In this document: positions 1-13,100 of the stretch, one piece after another | How positions within the stretch are numbered: position 1 is the stretch's first letter | Layout: every line of letters begins with the position of its first letter | Source of the DNA: Pristionchus mayeri | Lineage: Eukaryota > Nematoda > Chromadorea > Rhabditida > Neodiplogasteridae | Direction of reading: 5' to 3' | Assembly (NCBI GenBank): GCA_036245805.1 | Contig: BTRK01000003.1 | Location: 12,254,464 to 12,318,463 of the forward strand | Length of the DNA stretch: 64,000 nt | The notes under the pieces: generated by a model | Seen by the model: the letters and a program-made list of their open reading frames with translations, nothing else | What the model was told of the DNA's origin: nothing | Database searches by the model: none | Made by a program: the position numbers and the translations under genes

Positions 1-290
1 AGCCGTTGAAAAGCCGACGTTTATGTGCCATTGGAATACCCTTGTTGATAAGAAAAGTGCGGTGTTTGTGGAAAGCACCAAAACCAGCTTGAATGCGTCG
101 GGTGATTTCACAGTCATCATTTCCGCTGACTGCGATTGCGCTTCCCAAGTAGACCACCTTATCTTGCAATTTTACTACTTTTCCTCCTATTCTTACATCC
201 CTTGGATCAGGCTTGGAACTCATTCCGACAGTTTTATCGCCATTCAGACCCAATCCCACTGTAGCAAGTACACGCTCTAATTCCATTCCC
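1..290 (-). mobile_element. Non-LTR retrotransposon (LINE) reverse transcriptase, C-terminal fragment
   Basis: The minus strand is open across the left edge of the window and reads like the thumb and connection region that follows the YADD box of LINE reverse transcriptases. Recognisable pieces, in order, are GLGLNGDKT, VVYLGSAIAV, a DDCEITRRIQAG segment and FLINKGIPMAHKRRLFNG, which match the usual 'YLGS..EI.RRI...FL..K..P...K.RLF' pattern. The upstream part (catalytic box) is not found at higher coordinates and the rest runs off the window. Similarity to a LINE is clear by motif order; assignment to a clade is not possible from this piece. It may belong to the same family as the RT fragment near 20.7 kb. 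Confidence 0.75.
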
Positions 291-1482
291 CTATCATGAA
301 CCCTAAATCAGTATTTTTTAGATATTTCTGATTATATAATGCATGACGGGCACCCTGTCGTTTATAGACACTAGTCAGACGTACCCAAAAAAAATTTTCC
401 ATATTTTTTGGATAAGTATTCGCTGCGTCATTTCGAGAACCAGATTTCGACGCGCCTCTTTCTCCTCCTAAGTGGGCGGAGCCTGCGGTCTCTATCTATA
501 TTCTAGGGTTGGCAGAATGAATCTCTACGTGCAAATCATCAAGTGAAATACAGATGGGGATGAATCTTTCCAAGGGAACAAGCTTACACAAATATTATCT
601 TGATACTGAAACATAGTTGACAATAGCCATTTGACCCAAAATTCATACAAAATGTTAGTTTTACCAACTGCTGAAACATATCCCAGAACTTTTAAAACGA
701 GCCGCAAAAATATTTTGAAAAATATATTACCATCCGAAATCATTTTTTGAAAATGTTCTGACAGAACGCGCTCGAAAAAATATTTTTTCCTTAGAAATAC
801 GAATTTTTAAAGTGATTTTTGAGCAAAGATTCAAATGAATCTCGATTCGAACGAATCGATTCAATTGAATCTTTAGATCGGGAGATTCAATTAGGAAAGA
901 TTCGAGATTCAATGAAAGATTCATTTTGCCAACCCTACTATATTCCATTCGTCTGTCTACCCTTTCTGGTCAGAGGTACGGGGAATCGAGAAAGAAGAGG
1001 GATCCTTCGATAAAATTTTCTTTAAAGAAATCGGTTGCCGAGTTATGGGCAGAAGTCTAGATGCAGCCCAACTCTAGACTGGCTTAACCGGTCGAAATGG
1101 CTCAAAATGAAGTTGTCCACAAAGATCAGTACCCTCGGTAACATCTTTTCACAACTTTTCAAAATTTTTTGCGCAAGAATTGTTCTACTCTTACACTCGC
1201 ATGCTGAGCCACACATTGAAAAGTTTTACAAGGTCTCTCAAGGGCGAAAGAGGATGAAAAGAGCTTCTGTATCCATTTTTAAAATAGTGAATTGGTTGAG
1301 AATGAAGACTGTGCGCCACCGATATCTCTTTTCTCGAAAACATTGTGTGGGCGGAGAAAGAAATTCAACCCCCAATTGGTATGGCGACGTCTAGTTTTAC
1401 TGAAATATTTTGACACATTTTTTACATGTTGACGGATACCATTGTTGTTTATCATACGGAAAGTAGTCATCCACTCTAGTGT
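291..1482. other. No supportable gene
   Basis: AT-rich non-coding sequence. Around 820-930 there is a run of degenerate 'attcaa/attcga' words. No convincing exon, RNA gene or transposon end was recognised. Confidence 0.5.
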
Positions 1483-1740
1483 TTACGTGTCTTCTCTAAA
1501 GTCAGAGGCATCAGGTCCGATGATCACCTTCGGATAGTTATCTACTGGATGATAACCAAAAAAGGATCCTTCTGTAGAACTTTCCATGTAGGTTCCCAAA
1601 GATTTTATAAAATGATTCTGTGGAAGTTCTATATAGGGGTTCCTTTGTTGGTTATAATCTTGTAGGATATCATCTGACCTAGTGCCGGTCAGAGTGCTAA
1701 GAGAAGGAGACGATCCCTGCCACTGGGTGCGGTATCTCAT
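1483..1740 (-). CDS. Possible short gene or terminal exon, unknown product
   Basis: An 85-codon minus-strand frame from an ATG at 1740 to a stop at 1483-1485. The sequence is hydrophilic and rich in S, T, D and N, and looks like a cytoplasmic tail more than a random frame. A possible splice acceptor (GGCAG) lies about 25 nt inside the frame, so it may be a last exon and not a complete gene. No upstream exons were found and no family is recognised. It may be spurious. Confidence 0.25.
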   Translation of the reverse strand: MRYRTQWQGSSPSLSTLTGTRSDDILQDYNQQRNPYIELPQNHFIKSLGTYMESSTEGSFFGYHPVDNYPKVIIGPDASDFREDT

Positions 1741-2302
1741 CCACTTCTTTCTCTGTTTCTATTGACTCGATCCCAAGCAATGCTGGAGGGTATGCCGTCC
1801 GCGCTTTCCCAATGCACCATACCCTATTTTCCTTCTCTCAATTCGATGGAACGCTTGCGCTTGCTTGTCTTTACTGCAATATCTCACTCATTCATTCATG
1901 TTAGATCCTTTATCACTATCTGTACTCTCTCGCTCGATCTCGCTCACCCCTTTCTATCACCTTCCTCCCCTCCCCTATCCGTATAGACTATCGTCCAAGA
2001 GCTACTGAAATCGCTTTTGATCGTCCAATTTGGTCAAGAATTCTGGCTGTCGGAGCTCTTGCGGATTTTGAGAGAACTCGGAATTCCCGAAAGAGGGCGT
2101 GGCTTGCAGTCTCTACGTATTGTAATTCAACTTCACAGCCAATGAGCTATCTTTGCAACTAATCTCTCCCTTGGATATAGCGTCATTTTGTCAGTCCTCT
2201 ACTATTTTGAATACATAATTGCACTCTTTTTCGTTATCAATTTTGAAGTTAACTAAAGCCCTTTTATTATATATGTGTATACTTTTTCCATTGAGATTCG
2301 CG

Positions 2303-3429
2303 ATGGGAGCTAGGAACAGCCTGGAAGCAGCGGTGTCTCAAATTAAGGAAGCGGACGAAGCAATGAAGTGAGTTAAAACTACGTTAAAGAAGGAGTAACA
2401 CGAAAAAATAGTATAATCAGCCACTATGGGTATGTAATAGAAACTGGCAGCCCGATCATGAATCACTTTATTCGAAGTTTCAGAGACAGCTCTGAGGCTA
2501 TTTACATGCGCGCAAAGTTCATTGACAGCGCAGGGTTGTGGATATGTTTCACTCGCTCTACTTTATTTCCGCATCTTTCTCGGCGTAAATTCGCAAAAGT
2601 TTCACATTGCGAGCGTAATATCTTCGTGGTGGGACTCCCTACCACTCATTCGTGTTACCCCTTCTTTAAAATATGTGTTTCTGGTGTCAATTGCCAAAAT
2701 ATATGCTTATGGATTCCATTATATCATATTATTATACTCGTAATCTGTTCTTGATGCGAGTCGCAGTACTCCTAGACCTAGGCTTCACATAGCGATAATC
2801 TAGTAGATTATAAGCGATTGACATTTCACACGTCTCAATGTAATAATTCGCATTCTTCATTAGTATAACGAACATTTGTATCATTTCCAGATATGTTTCA
2901 TATACGCTATATATGCCATATATATAGTGCACGTGAAGAATATATGAAAATGATGCGAAACTTTTCCAATAAGAGAACCCTAATCACCAACGATATTTGC
3001 AGTTTGATCGCACCTTCCGAAGGCACTTCGGTCCTGCAACAGAATATCTACACTCGATACGATCCTAAAACATACGGAATCTCCGTTGATCAAGGTGACT
3101 GTTGGCCGGCACTGGGAGGACAACTAGCACGTCATCTGAAGGACACCGACCAGACGGTCGTAGTCGTATCCCGGTTCGACCTGTGGGAAACTGTGGGCTT
3201 TAGTTATGGACAACGCATTTCAAATTCGCTCCAAATAGAATGGAACGGCACACATTTCGTGACGAAACTCAACCACCACCACTTGTATTTCATCCTTCCC
3301 AATATTTTCGGATCCTTATATTTCCCCTTCGGACTTGTGTTTCTGTGCATGGTTAATAAGGATTCACCAAAGCCTGATGAGAATTATCCGTTAATTCCAG
3401 AATTGAAGCAAATGATGGAGATGCTCTAA
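2303..3429 (+). CDS. Uncharacterised small protein, three exons, one membrane segment
   Basis: Three exons join in phase to give 180 residues: 2303-2367 (ATG, donor gtgagt), 2484-2534 (acceptor tttcag, donor gttgtg) and 3003-3429 (acceptor atttgcag, stop TAA). The first part is helical and charged (SQIKEADEAMKDSSEAIYMR). The long last exon holds a compact region with CWPALGGQL and VVVVSRFDLWETVGFSYGQR, an N-glycosylation sequon (NGT), one hydrophobic stretch of about 22 residues (residues ~138-160) and a charged tail ending in MMEML. I do not recognise the family. The exact phase closure (543 nt) supports the model. The second intron contains a palindromic MITE ending just before the last exon, so the 3' acceptor sits beside transposon sequence. 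Confidence 0.5.
2872..2985. repeat. MITE family A copy (degenerate left end)
   Basis: Shares the palindromic core CAGATATGTTTCAT...GTGCACGTGAA and the AATAAGAGAACCCTA right end with copies at 26921 and 42217. The left end is eroded. It lies in an intron of the 2303-3429 gene. Confidence 0.7.
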
Positions 3430-3565
3430 TCAGGACGCATGAATGAGCGCATTCTCACCTTTGAGTTTTTGATACCAGATGACTATAACTGTCTGTGGAT
3501 TAATCCCAAATTTAAGAAGTAGCCCAACATTCCATTATCAGAGGTCTTCTGAGAGATCGCATGTG

Positions 3566-5476
3566 CCGGGATACAAAAAATTCATACCGCTTCCAATGAG
3601 TCCCCACAACAACGGTTGGTACATCTGAGGTCAGGGAACTTTGAGTATGAATTGTGGAGCCGTAAATTGCGAACACCCTAAAAGCCGGCTCCTGAAATTT
3701 CGAAAATTAGAATTACTGTAACATGGTTCATTTTTGAGTAAAAGAGACTTAAAAAAAGCAAAATGATCATCTCGAGCAGCTGAACAACTTTACTGTTGAG
3801 TGTGAAAGGGTACGAAAACTATGAAAAGTCGAAAACGTGCAAAATTTCGTTATTTCGACCACTTTTTCGATCATTTTTTCGATCTAGAGAAAAAAGAGAT
3901 CCCACATGTAAATGAGATCTCTACATATGTGAAATCTACGCATTTTTTGGTACGGAAAATGCTTTTGACTTACCAAATGACGAGTAAGAAGACACTTTTA
4001 AATGATCTCAAATTTGGAGAAATGCGTGATTTTTAACACAAGATGGAATTGCTGAATCATTGATTTCACATTTTCGTGTTCAAAACGATTTTGTGCGTTT
4101 AAGGTTGATACAATTTAATTCAATAAACTTCGTTTTTAAGGTCAGGAGCCGTAAATTGCAACCAAACCTAAAAGCCGGTTCCAGAACTGTTCAAAATTCG
4201 AGATTCCGTATCTTGGTTCAAATTTAACGAAAAGATACATTTAAAAAACATAAATGACCGTCATGAAGAACTGGATAACTTTAATGTTGAGTACGAAAAG
4301 CTTAGAAAACAATTATAAAGGGAAAACTTCAAAAATTCGAGTTTTCGGTTGAGTATGTGGCATTCCATCACATTGATATGATCACGAAAGCTGAAATGTG
4401 CATTTGCTATCGCACGTACAATGAATTTGAACTTTCTGTGTATATTACATGATGAATTCAGAACAAAAAAATGTTTATTAATTGGGTATGCAAATATAGT
4501 ATGCTCATCGTCTTCGAGAACCCAGAAAAATGACACAATTTAACTTGTAATTTCTCAATTATCACTAATACATATAAATAAACACTTTTTTCTTCTGAAT
4601 TCGAAATGTAATATACACAGAAAGTTCAAATTCATTGTACGTGCGATAGCAAATGCACATTTCAGCTTTCGTGATCATATCAATGTGATGGAATGCGACA
4701 TACTCAGCCGAAAACTCGAATTTTTGAAGTTTTCCCTTCATTATTGTTTTCTAAGCTTTTCACACTCAACAGTAAAGCTATCCAGATCTTCATTACGGTC
4801 ATTTATGTTTTTTAAATGTATTTTTTCGTTAAATTTGAACCAAGATACGGTATCTCGAATTTTGAAAAGTTCTGGAACCGGCTTTTAGGTTTGGTTGCAA
4901 TTTACGGCTCCAGACCTTAAAAACGAAGTTTATTGAATTAAATTGTATCAACCTTAAACGTACAAACTCGTTTTGAACACGAAAATGTGAAATATATGAT
5001 TCAGCAATTCCATCACGCATTTCTCCACTTTTGAGGTCATTTAAAAGTGTCTTCTTACTCGTCATTTGGTAAGACAAAAACATTTTTCGGACCAAAAAAG
5101 TGCGTAGATTTCAAATATGTAGAGATCTGATTTACATGTGGGTTCTTTTTTTTCACTAGATCGAAAAAATTATCGAAAAAGTGGTCGAAATAACGAATTT
5201 TGCACGTTTTCGACTTTTCATACTTTTCGTACCCTTTCACACTCAACAGTAAAGTTGTTCAGCTGCTCGAGATGATCATTTTGCTTTTTTTAAGTCTCTT
5301 TTACTCAAAAATGAACCATGTTACAGTAATTCTAATTTTCGAAATTTCAGGAGCCGGCTTTTAGGGTGTTCGCAATTTACGGCTCCACAATTCATACTCA
5401 AAGTTCCCTGACCTCAGATGTACCAACCGTTGTTGTGGGGACTCACTGGAAGCGGTATGAATTTTTTGTATCCCGG
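3566..5476. repeat. 1.9 kb foldback element 1
   Basis: Two inverted arms of about 0.9 kb (3566-~4470 and ~4585-5476) are separated by about 110 bp. The outer ends read ccgggatacaaaaaattcat and its complement. Internal landmarks such as AAAAGCCGGCTCC and the GAGCCGTAAATTGC boxes occur in mirror image. Arms differ by scattered substitutions and small indels. Short frames in the arms are mirror-image shadows, not genes. No target duplication was found beyond the arms. A non-autonomous foldback DNA transposon is the likeliest origin. Confidence 0.85.
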
Positions 5477-5654
5477 GGGCTGGATTTCCTACATTCTCTC
5501 AGTTAGAAATCAACAAATAGACAGTAGAGGTTTTCAAAGATACTGTATATTTCGCATCTGAAATACTTTTAAAATGGCCAAATATTCTGCTAAAAAATCG
5601 AAACATGACGGCATAGCCATATTTCCTGGGAAGCGCTATCTGGATGACTCCATA

Positions 5655-7274
5655 ACACGCCTCTCACCTAACGTTCGGACGAAGCTTGGCATTGATCTAA
5701 AATTCAAAGTTGAGATTAATGCATTTTCGAGGTCCCCCAAACCCCACTAAGATCCCCCTAGGCTAATTAGTGTCTATGATCATTCCTCGTCGAGTTGCTG
5801 CACCGGTCGGATAGCGCTCTTCAACTTTGAGGTGCAATTTCTCCCCTTCAAAGCAGTCGTACAAAAAACTTTTCTTCGAATGGTCCGGCTACTTTTTCCT
5901 GCTCTATCACCCAGTTTAGTGGATTTTTCGATTAATGGTGTTATGATCATGCAATTTTCAACGTTGTATAGCTTGAAAACCGCTCGAAAGTCACCCCATT
6001 TTTTGCATGAATGAATAGAGCTTGACGAGAGGATTCGAATAAGTACTTTGCGCTCGCATATCTAGCTACGGAAAGGGTGATCAACCCCAAAAACAACTTT
6101 TCCATTTTTTGAACCTAAATTTCAACATCATTTCGACACGTCATTCATCCCTCTCTCCAACAAAGAACCGGCCTCGTCGCCGCTCATTTTATTATGTTTC
6201 AGTTATTAATTATCACTGATTTGGGTTTCACTGATCAGTTTACGATTGACCGCAGTGGTGTGGATTACGGTAACAAGGGGTACTGTACACAGGGGTATGG
6301 TATGGTTACTGTAGGTTCGATTGGGTACGGTACATTAACTTCTTGAAAATAAAGTTAGTTCTCGATATTTTGGGTTACGGTAGCGTCATACGGTATCTGG
6401 GGGTACTGTACGATCGATACGGTACTTAGTCTTGACCTACCATGACACAATTTTCGATCATGACCCGAAAATACGTACCTCGTGCACCACCCCTCGTGCA
6501 CTCGATCTACAGTATCATAGTGTACACTATTTGAAATTGGGCGCTAGGGACTTCGGATCACACATTGGCCGCGAGTTCAAAAAAAACTTTCTTCCTAGTG
6601 GACCTTTAATATTGATGCGTTGCTTAAAATAGGGCTTGAAAATGTTGATTCAGAGTTAGAGATACATTTCCCTCCCATAGCAAACCTGAATCAGTGATAA
6701 TGGATAACTGAAACATAATAAAATGAGCGGCGGCGAGACCGGTTCTTTGTTCGAGAGAGGGAAGAATGACGTGTTGAAATGTTGTTGAAATGTAGGTTCA
6801 AAAAAATGGAAAAGTCGTTTTTGGACTTGCTCACCCCTTACGTAACTAGATATGCGAGCGTAAAGTACTTATTTGAATCCTCTCGTCAAGCTCTATTCAT
6901 TCATGCAAAAAAATGGTGTGACTTTCGAGCGGTTTTCAAGCTGTGCAACGTTGAAAATTGCATGATCATAACACCATAAATCGAAAAATGGACTATACTG
7001 GGTGATAGAGCAGGAAAAAGTAGCCGGACCACCTGAAGAAACGTTTTTTGTACGACTGCGTTGAAGGGGAGAAATTGCACCTCAAAGTTGAAGGGCGCTA
7101 TCCGACCGGTGCAGCAACTCGACGAGGAATGATCATAGACACTAATTAGCCTAGGGGGATCTTAGTGGGGTTTGGGGGACCTCGGTTTGGGGGAAATGCA
7201 TTAATCTCAACTTTGAATTTTGGATCAATGCCAGATGCCAGTCATTCTGAGTCGAATCTTAGGTGAGAGGCGTG
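5655..7274. repeat. 1.6 kb foldback element 2
   Basis: Inverted arms of about 0.58 kb (5655-~6240 and ~6690-7274) flank a 0.45 kb centre. Outer ends are CACGCCTCTCACCT and its complement. The arms contain a mirrored GGTCCCCCAAACCCCACTAA segment. The centre carries several 'GGTACGGTA/GGGTACTGTA' words. No coding capacity. It follows foldback 1 after 178 bp and is unrelated in sequence. Confidence 0.85.
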
Positions 7275-7437
7275 ATAAGTGACCTCCGTGTTATCCGCCG
7301 TGTTATCCGTACACGCATTATGGAGGAACTCGATTTTTCGCCGTTTGCCAAGGGTCTTCACAAATATGTCCACTCACTCGCATTCCTAAGTAAGGGAGTA
7401 CGGGAAAATGAGAGCGTTCGAATCTCGTGCCAGAACA

Positions 7438-7571
7438 TCTCCGGAATTGGGCGTACAAAATCATTTTCAGATATGTTTCATGTGCGCTATATATGAATAC
7501 TACATATAGTACATGAAACATATCTGAAAATGATTCAAATGATACCCAATTAGCCCAATTCCGGAATCCTA
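7438..7571. repeat. MITE family A copy, CCGGAATTGGGC subtype
   Basis: Ends read CCGGAATTGGGCGTA and GCCCAATTCCGGAATCCTA in mirror image, around the shared palindromic core with CAGATATGTTTCATG and CATGAAACATATCTG. Confidence 0.8.
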
Positions 7572-10144
7572 ATCCCGATTTTCTCAATGCCTTGAAAATA
7601 TTCCGTAGTGTGGCGGCATTCCGATGTACAAGCCCGCCGCATTAGAAATGGCCGATGTGTATGTGAGTGGGTTTCAGTAACTGCAATACCCAATCATCTA
7701 TAAGTGCCGCTGCTACAACCTCGATTCCTGCGAGCTTTCTCCATTTCTTGGCTTCAATGCTGAATGTACCTGGTGTTTTTGGATGGTCCGGAAAGCTGCT
7801 CCGGAAATAGCCGGCGGAGCGTTGAAACTTTCAACTTGAAAGTGCATAATCCTTCGCAATGAGGAAATAACCGTTTGCGGAACCAACCCTTTGGATTCCA
7901 TATCGACACTATGTTGTAGTGCGACGTTGTTTCAATGATCCGTTTCTCATATAAAATAACTGACGGAGGAGGAGGACGGCGGAGTGGGTGGCGGTGGTAC
8001 TGCGGCTTTTGGTATGTCACAGCTACGAATTCTGATGGGACAGTCATTCTCCCCGAGGATTATCAATTTCTTGTTTTATGAATTACTATTTTAGGGTGGG
8101 CATCCCAATATGGCAGTAACGTCTAGTGAATCATCCCTTTTGGCTTCATATCTTACCTATTCTGCAGTGCGGTTCCGTTCCGATGATGCGGCTCGCTTCT
8201 AAAATTCCTTGCGGAGGCGAGAGCGCTCCCTGAGGAGTTCCTACATGATGTTAGTGGGGTTCAGTTGCAGTTGCTGCAATGCAAAAACAACTACTGCAGG
8301 GCTTCCCCGGAGCATTCTCAATTTTTTGGACTGAGCATGGCCATTGCATAGGGTGGAAGCTGTTTCGATGATCAAGTTCTTCGCTCCAGAAATAGTCGGA
8401 TGAGGCCTCCTCTCTCTGAGAAGTTTGCATGAATGAGTGAGTGGAAGGAATAAGGAAGTATCATCTTGCCCTTTAGAGATCATATCGCCTCTATTTTTGG
8501 TACTGCAGAATTCCGATCAGAGTTCCTAATTCAAATCACCGTATATGTACTCTACTCACTCTCTCGGCCGATCGAATAAAGAGAGCGTGATGGAAATGAT
8601 CATACGACTACCCGAAATTATATTTCCGACGATCCTGCTCGCATCTACAGTAGCCGGGGGAGGCGACGGTTCGAGAGTAGCCGGGGGAGGCGACTGCATT
8701 TTCAACTGCTGGAATCTCAAAGCTACGGGTCCAGAGGACGCATCTGGGCACTATTTTTTTTCTTTTTATACGAGTAAAATTTCTGGAATGATTATCAATA
8801 AGGAAGTAACTTCCTGCGAAGGCACTCTATCGACTCTTTTCTCTAATTCGGCGGAGGCGTTCCGACGATCCGGCTCGCTTTTAAAATAGCCGGGGGATTC
8901 CTCTTCCACTCCCAGAGGAGTTCGCATGACTGAGTGAGTGGGAAGTGAAGAGAGAGGGAGAGGGAAAAAGAGCCAGTGGTCAGATGTCGGAAGCGAGATG
9001 CGAAATGTTTGGCAGCCCGACAGGCATATTTGCCCCCGCTTTTTGACTCGTGCCAATGCATATTTTCGGACTAGACTATATCGGGGGCGGCAGTCTGAGT
9101 TTGATCTCAGAGATTCTCCTTCCGTGACTTTTGCCTTCGCATTTTTAAATTTCATGCATGTCCAGAATGTTCCTCGTATCATGATAATTTCTCCATTTTG
9201 TTTTCTGAAAATTAAAAAAAATGCCTTTTTGGATGAAGGTTAAATTGATGTAATCATGCTGGTATCAGCTGACGTGAAGCGTTTTTTCTCTAATCGGGTA
9301 AAATTCATTATCGATGATATTCACCTAACATAATTTATCTAATTTCATTTTCAGGCATTTCACTTTGTTTTTAGTTGCCATTTTGGAGTTATATCAGCTG
9401 ACTGCCATGTATCGAGGGTTTAAGAGGACTGCTGCCCCCTAATCTGGGGTGACGTCGGTGGACTCTGAAACTTTGGAAGCTCCTTCTTTGAATGAAATGA
9501 AGCAAAGTCTCTCCCTTTCCCTCATCACTCTTCGTCTTTATTTGAAACAATAGCGGGGAAGGGGCGAGAGGGTGACTGTTGCTAAGTTTCCCGAGTAGGG
9601 AGGGTGAATAATTATGTCTTCTTCGTACGGGAGAGTAGCTTGGGCTGGCCCTTTTCTCTGACGATTTTCCCCTAAGTTCGTCTGGAGTTCTCAAATTGCC
9701 TACGTTCATTGTTCGTGTTCTATGACCGGTCGAAATTAGAGAGAGCAAATTAAAAGAAGAGCGGCGTTTCTTGAGAAGCCATCCCTGGCCCAGACGCGGT
9801 AAACATATGATGCAATTTGCATCTGCTTTTCACCAACGCGTTCTAAGTATGACTTCCGACTTTTCAAAGCGCTGTGGACCGTGCCTATTCTTCGAACCAC
9901 TCCTCTCACTCTCTCCTTTTCTCACGATCTCTCAAAGGCCAGGCACCATTCAAAGAGAAATGGGAAAAGAAGAGGGCCAAACCATTATTCTCTCGCGCTC
10001 ATTGCTCTCGAGGTGGTAGGTCAAAACATAATCAGCTCTGCTCTCTCCCTTCTTTTGGCGCGCCTGAGGGCCTTGTTTTCGCGTCCAAACTCCACTATGC
10101 TCCTATCCTGCCGTGCTTGTTCGTAGGGCAGAGATAAGTGAGAG
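7572..10144. other. No supportable gene; short dispersed repeats
   Basis: Open frames here are short, overlap on both strands and lack splice support. There is a local duplication of GTAGCCGGGGGAGGCGAC at ~8650 and ~8677, and several pieces of the GAGAGAGCG/CGCTCTCTC repeat family (MITE family B). Nothing else was recognised. Confidence 0.5.
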
Positions 10145-13100
10145 AGTGGGCGAGATTGAGAGAGCGCAGAGAAATTTTTTCGTCTCTTTCGCGAAGAAGC
10201 CTCATCGAGGAGCGTGGTCCATTATCATTCGTTATTATTGCGTGTTGCGTCCATTTCGCCCGTGGTTTTCCAGTTTGATACGCCCATCACATTAGATATT
10301 CTTCCGGGTTCTTCCGGGTAGAGAGTGTGTAGCATGAAGAGAAGTTTTCTTGCCAGCCGTTCCTATTCGTGACAGAGGGGGCCAATTACTGCTTGAGTTT
10401 ATTCACGGCACGCTCTCTCCAGGCAATCAGGAATGCGAAAAAGTGAGGAATCAGCCTAATTCGTAATTCGGGTCACCATTTCATCGATTTTGTAGACCGG
10501 TCGTGTTGAATTAGAATACATTATTCGAAATTCGAACTCCAGAACACAGGTCATGACAATCCTATTTTCTGGAGTTCACGCTTCTCTCGGCAATTGCATT
10601 TTTATGTGACCTTTAATGTCCGTGTTCAACTCGCGACGCCGTCCTATTATCTCATTTGGTTATGCGTTCCTTCCTCTCTCTGACCGAAGAGAGATCACGT
10701 GAAATGAAGAGTGTATTTCCCCATTCTCCCATCCCTAGCCACGAGACGCCATTACTGGAATCACATGAGAATCTTGCCCTCTCCGAGTGAATGAGGAGTA
10801 CAATGAAGAATCATAGGGTTCATTCACTCGTACTATTCCTCCAGAAACAACAAAGAAAAAAAGATGCATGATTCGTCTTTTCATTCGATCTCGTCTCGAT
10901 TTTGCTAATTCCAAATGTTATCAAGTTATTGACAATTAACACCACTTTCAATACTTAGAAAGTGAAACGATTATCGACTGTTGGGATAATGATTTTTTTG
11001 ACAGTCAATTTCCTTCACTTCCATTCCCACAATTGGCCGATAATTATTTTTTTTAATTTTCCTTCTGTTCAATCTTCCTCCGTGTATCTACCTTCCTTAC
11101 AATCGTAGTTCGTGACCAACCGTAGATCTAGAACATCGATAGGTAGATCGTAGTTCTGCATCTTCTTGAACACCAATTTTCTCTGACTCGCCGCTTGTTC
11201 TCTCTCATGAGCTAGGAACGGCGAGAAATCGAGAAATATAGATAAATAGATCAGTCTCCTTATTGTGCGTGTTCTACATACCACAACACGGGCGGTTAGC
11301 CAAAGCATAGGTCGCTGATAACCTCAGGACACACTGAACGCTGAATTGGCGCGGTGGCGGTAGAACACGCTTTGTCGTGATATCTGAATGCTACTTTCTT
11401 TCTTTTTTTTAAATATTTTACCACCGGACGAGAGAGAGCAGATGAGAGAGCAATGGATATTTCTTTAATTTCTAAAGGGCGAGGAATGTCTCATTAACAG
11501 TTCATATGCCGGATCTCGTGAGCGTGGACGCATGCACATATACGAAAGGGTGCACGCGAATTTCTGAACGCTTTCGGGCGTTAAATTCCGCGTTCTTGAG
11601 GATCCTCAATTCGCATTGTGATCTGTGTAATTTTACTAATATTCCTTCCGTATTTATCGCATTGTCATTCCCTTCTTTTTCATTAAGTGCGCTGGAGAAT
11701 TTCAATCTTTACCATTTAGCTCTGCATGAGTTAGTCATTGTATACCAGGTCCGTTCTTCATTTCTATCAGTTGTTATTGAAATGAATGCTTGGGTTCCGG
11801 GATGCTATAGCAACCAGGAATTCATCCATTCCATAAGGAAATCTCATTTGTTGCGTGTGAAGATGTAAACAAGCTTCCCATCCGAGATTCGATTCCATCC
11901 TTCTTTTCATTTCTTTCCTTCCATACTTTTTCTTACTTCGCGATGTTTCCTAATCGACGAGAACTAACATGATGCCTAGCCAGAAACTAAGCAAAATTCA
12001 CATTTGGAAACTCGAGTTATGGGCATTTTTACAAGCAACATTGAGCATACAGCGCAGGAAATAGAGAGAGAACACAATTTATTGTTTTATTAATAATTTA
12101 ATAATTTTCCGAACATTTTGAGCCCAAAGCCACCTTTCTAGCTCATCTGGGAGCTGACATACAGTATAGCCAGGTGCAAAACCGGAAAATTCCTAAAAGC
12201 CGGCTCTGGGACCAATAACCTATATTTTTCGAAATCATCCGTTATTATGCGTGTTCTACATACCACGTCTGATCTTTGCTTCGCGTCGCGTCTGATCTTT
12301 GCTTCGCGAGAAACGACTCTTTATCTTGTTCACTCTCTGCCCGGTCAGGGTGGCGAGAGAGCACGCAGTATGAGGAGAGTAGGCCCTACCTCTGCCTTCC
12401 TCTCCCTGTTTCCAAGGTGCTTCGCTCATGTTAGGGATGGCTTGGCATGGCAAGACAATGCTCTATGCATAATGAGTGCTCTCTCGACATCATGACCGAT
12501 GAGATAGAACGAAGAAAGAAGAGGAAGGAAGAGGAAGATAGTAATTTCCCACGGAGCCAAACCAAACTCACGTGTGGTGATTGCTGAATCTCGAGGAAGG
12601 CCACAACATTGACTCAACATCAACAGCATTGTTTCGAAGAAGGCAACTCGTCAGCGACCCACGACCCATTTATCACGTTTCGCTCACAATTGATGTTAGC
12701 CCTGGCAAGCCGAGAAGGTTCCTCGTTTAGCACACACTCACCATACTACAGACTACTAGAGACCGCAATTGGGATATTCGTCCTTTCTTTGTGATTATTC
12801 TATCGCCACTCAACGGGCCTAGAGATTCTATGATTCTCCAGCGCACTTAATGAAAAAGAAGGGAATGACAATGCGATAAATACGGAAGGAATATTAGTAA
12901 AATTACACAGATCACAATGCGAATTGAGGATCCTCAAGAACGCGGAATTTAACGCCCGAAAGCGTTCAGAAATTCGCGTGCACCCTTTCGTATATGTGCA
13001 TGCGTCCACGCTCACGAGATCCGGCATATGAACTGTTAATGAGACATTCCTCGCCCTTTAGAAATTAAAGAAATATCCATTGCTCTCTCATCTGCTCTCT

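Noticed and set aside
1990..2160. Possible exon YRPRATEIAFDRP... on the plus strand
   Set aside because: Open for ~50 codons but no acceptor or donor joins it to the gene at 2303.
11506..11868. 120-codon frame repeated at 12800-13027
   Set aside because: Only duplicated because it lies in palindrome arms; no homology or splice support.
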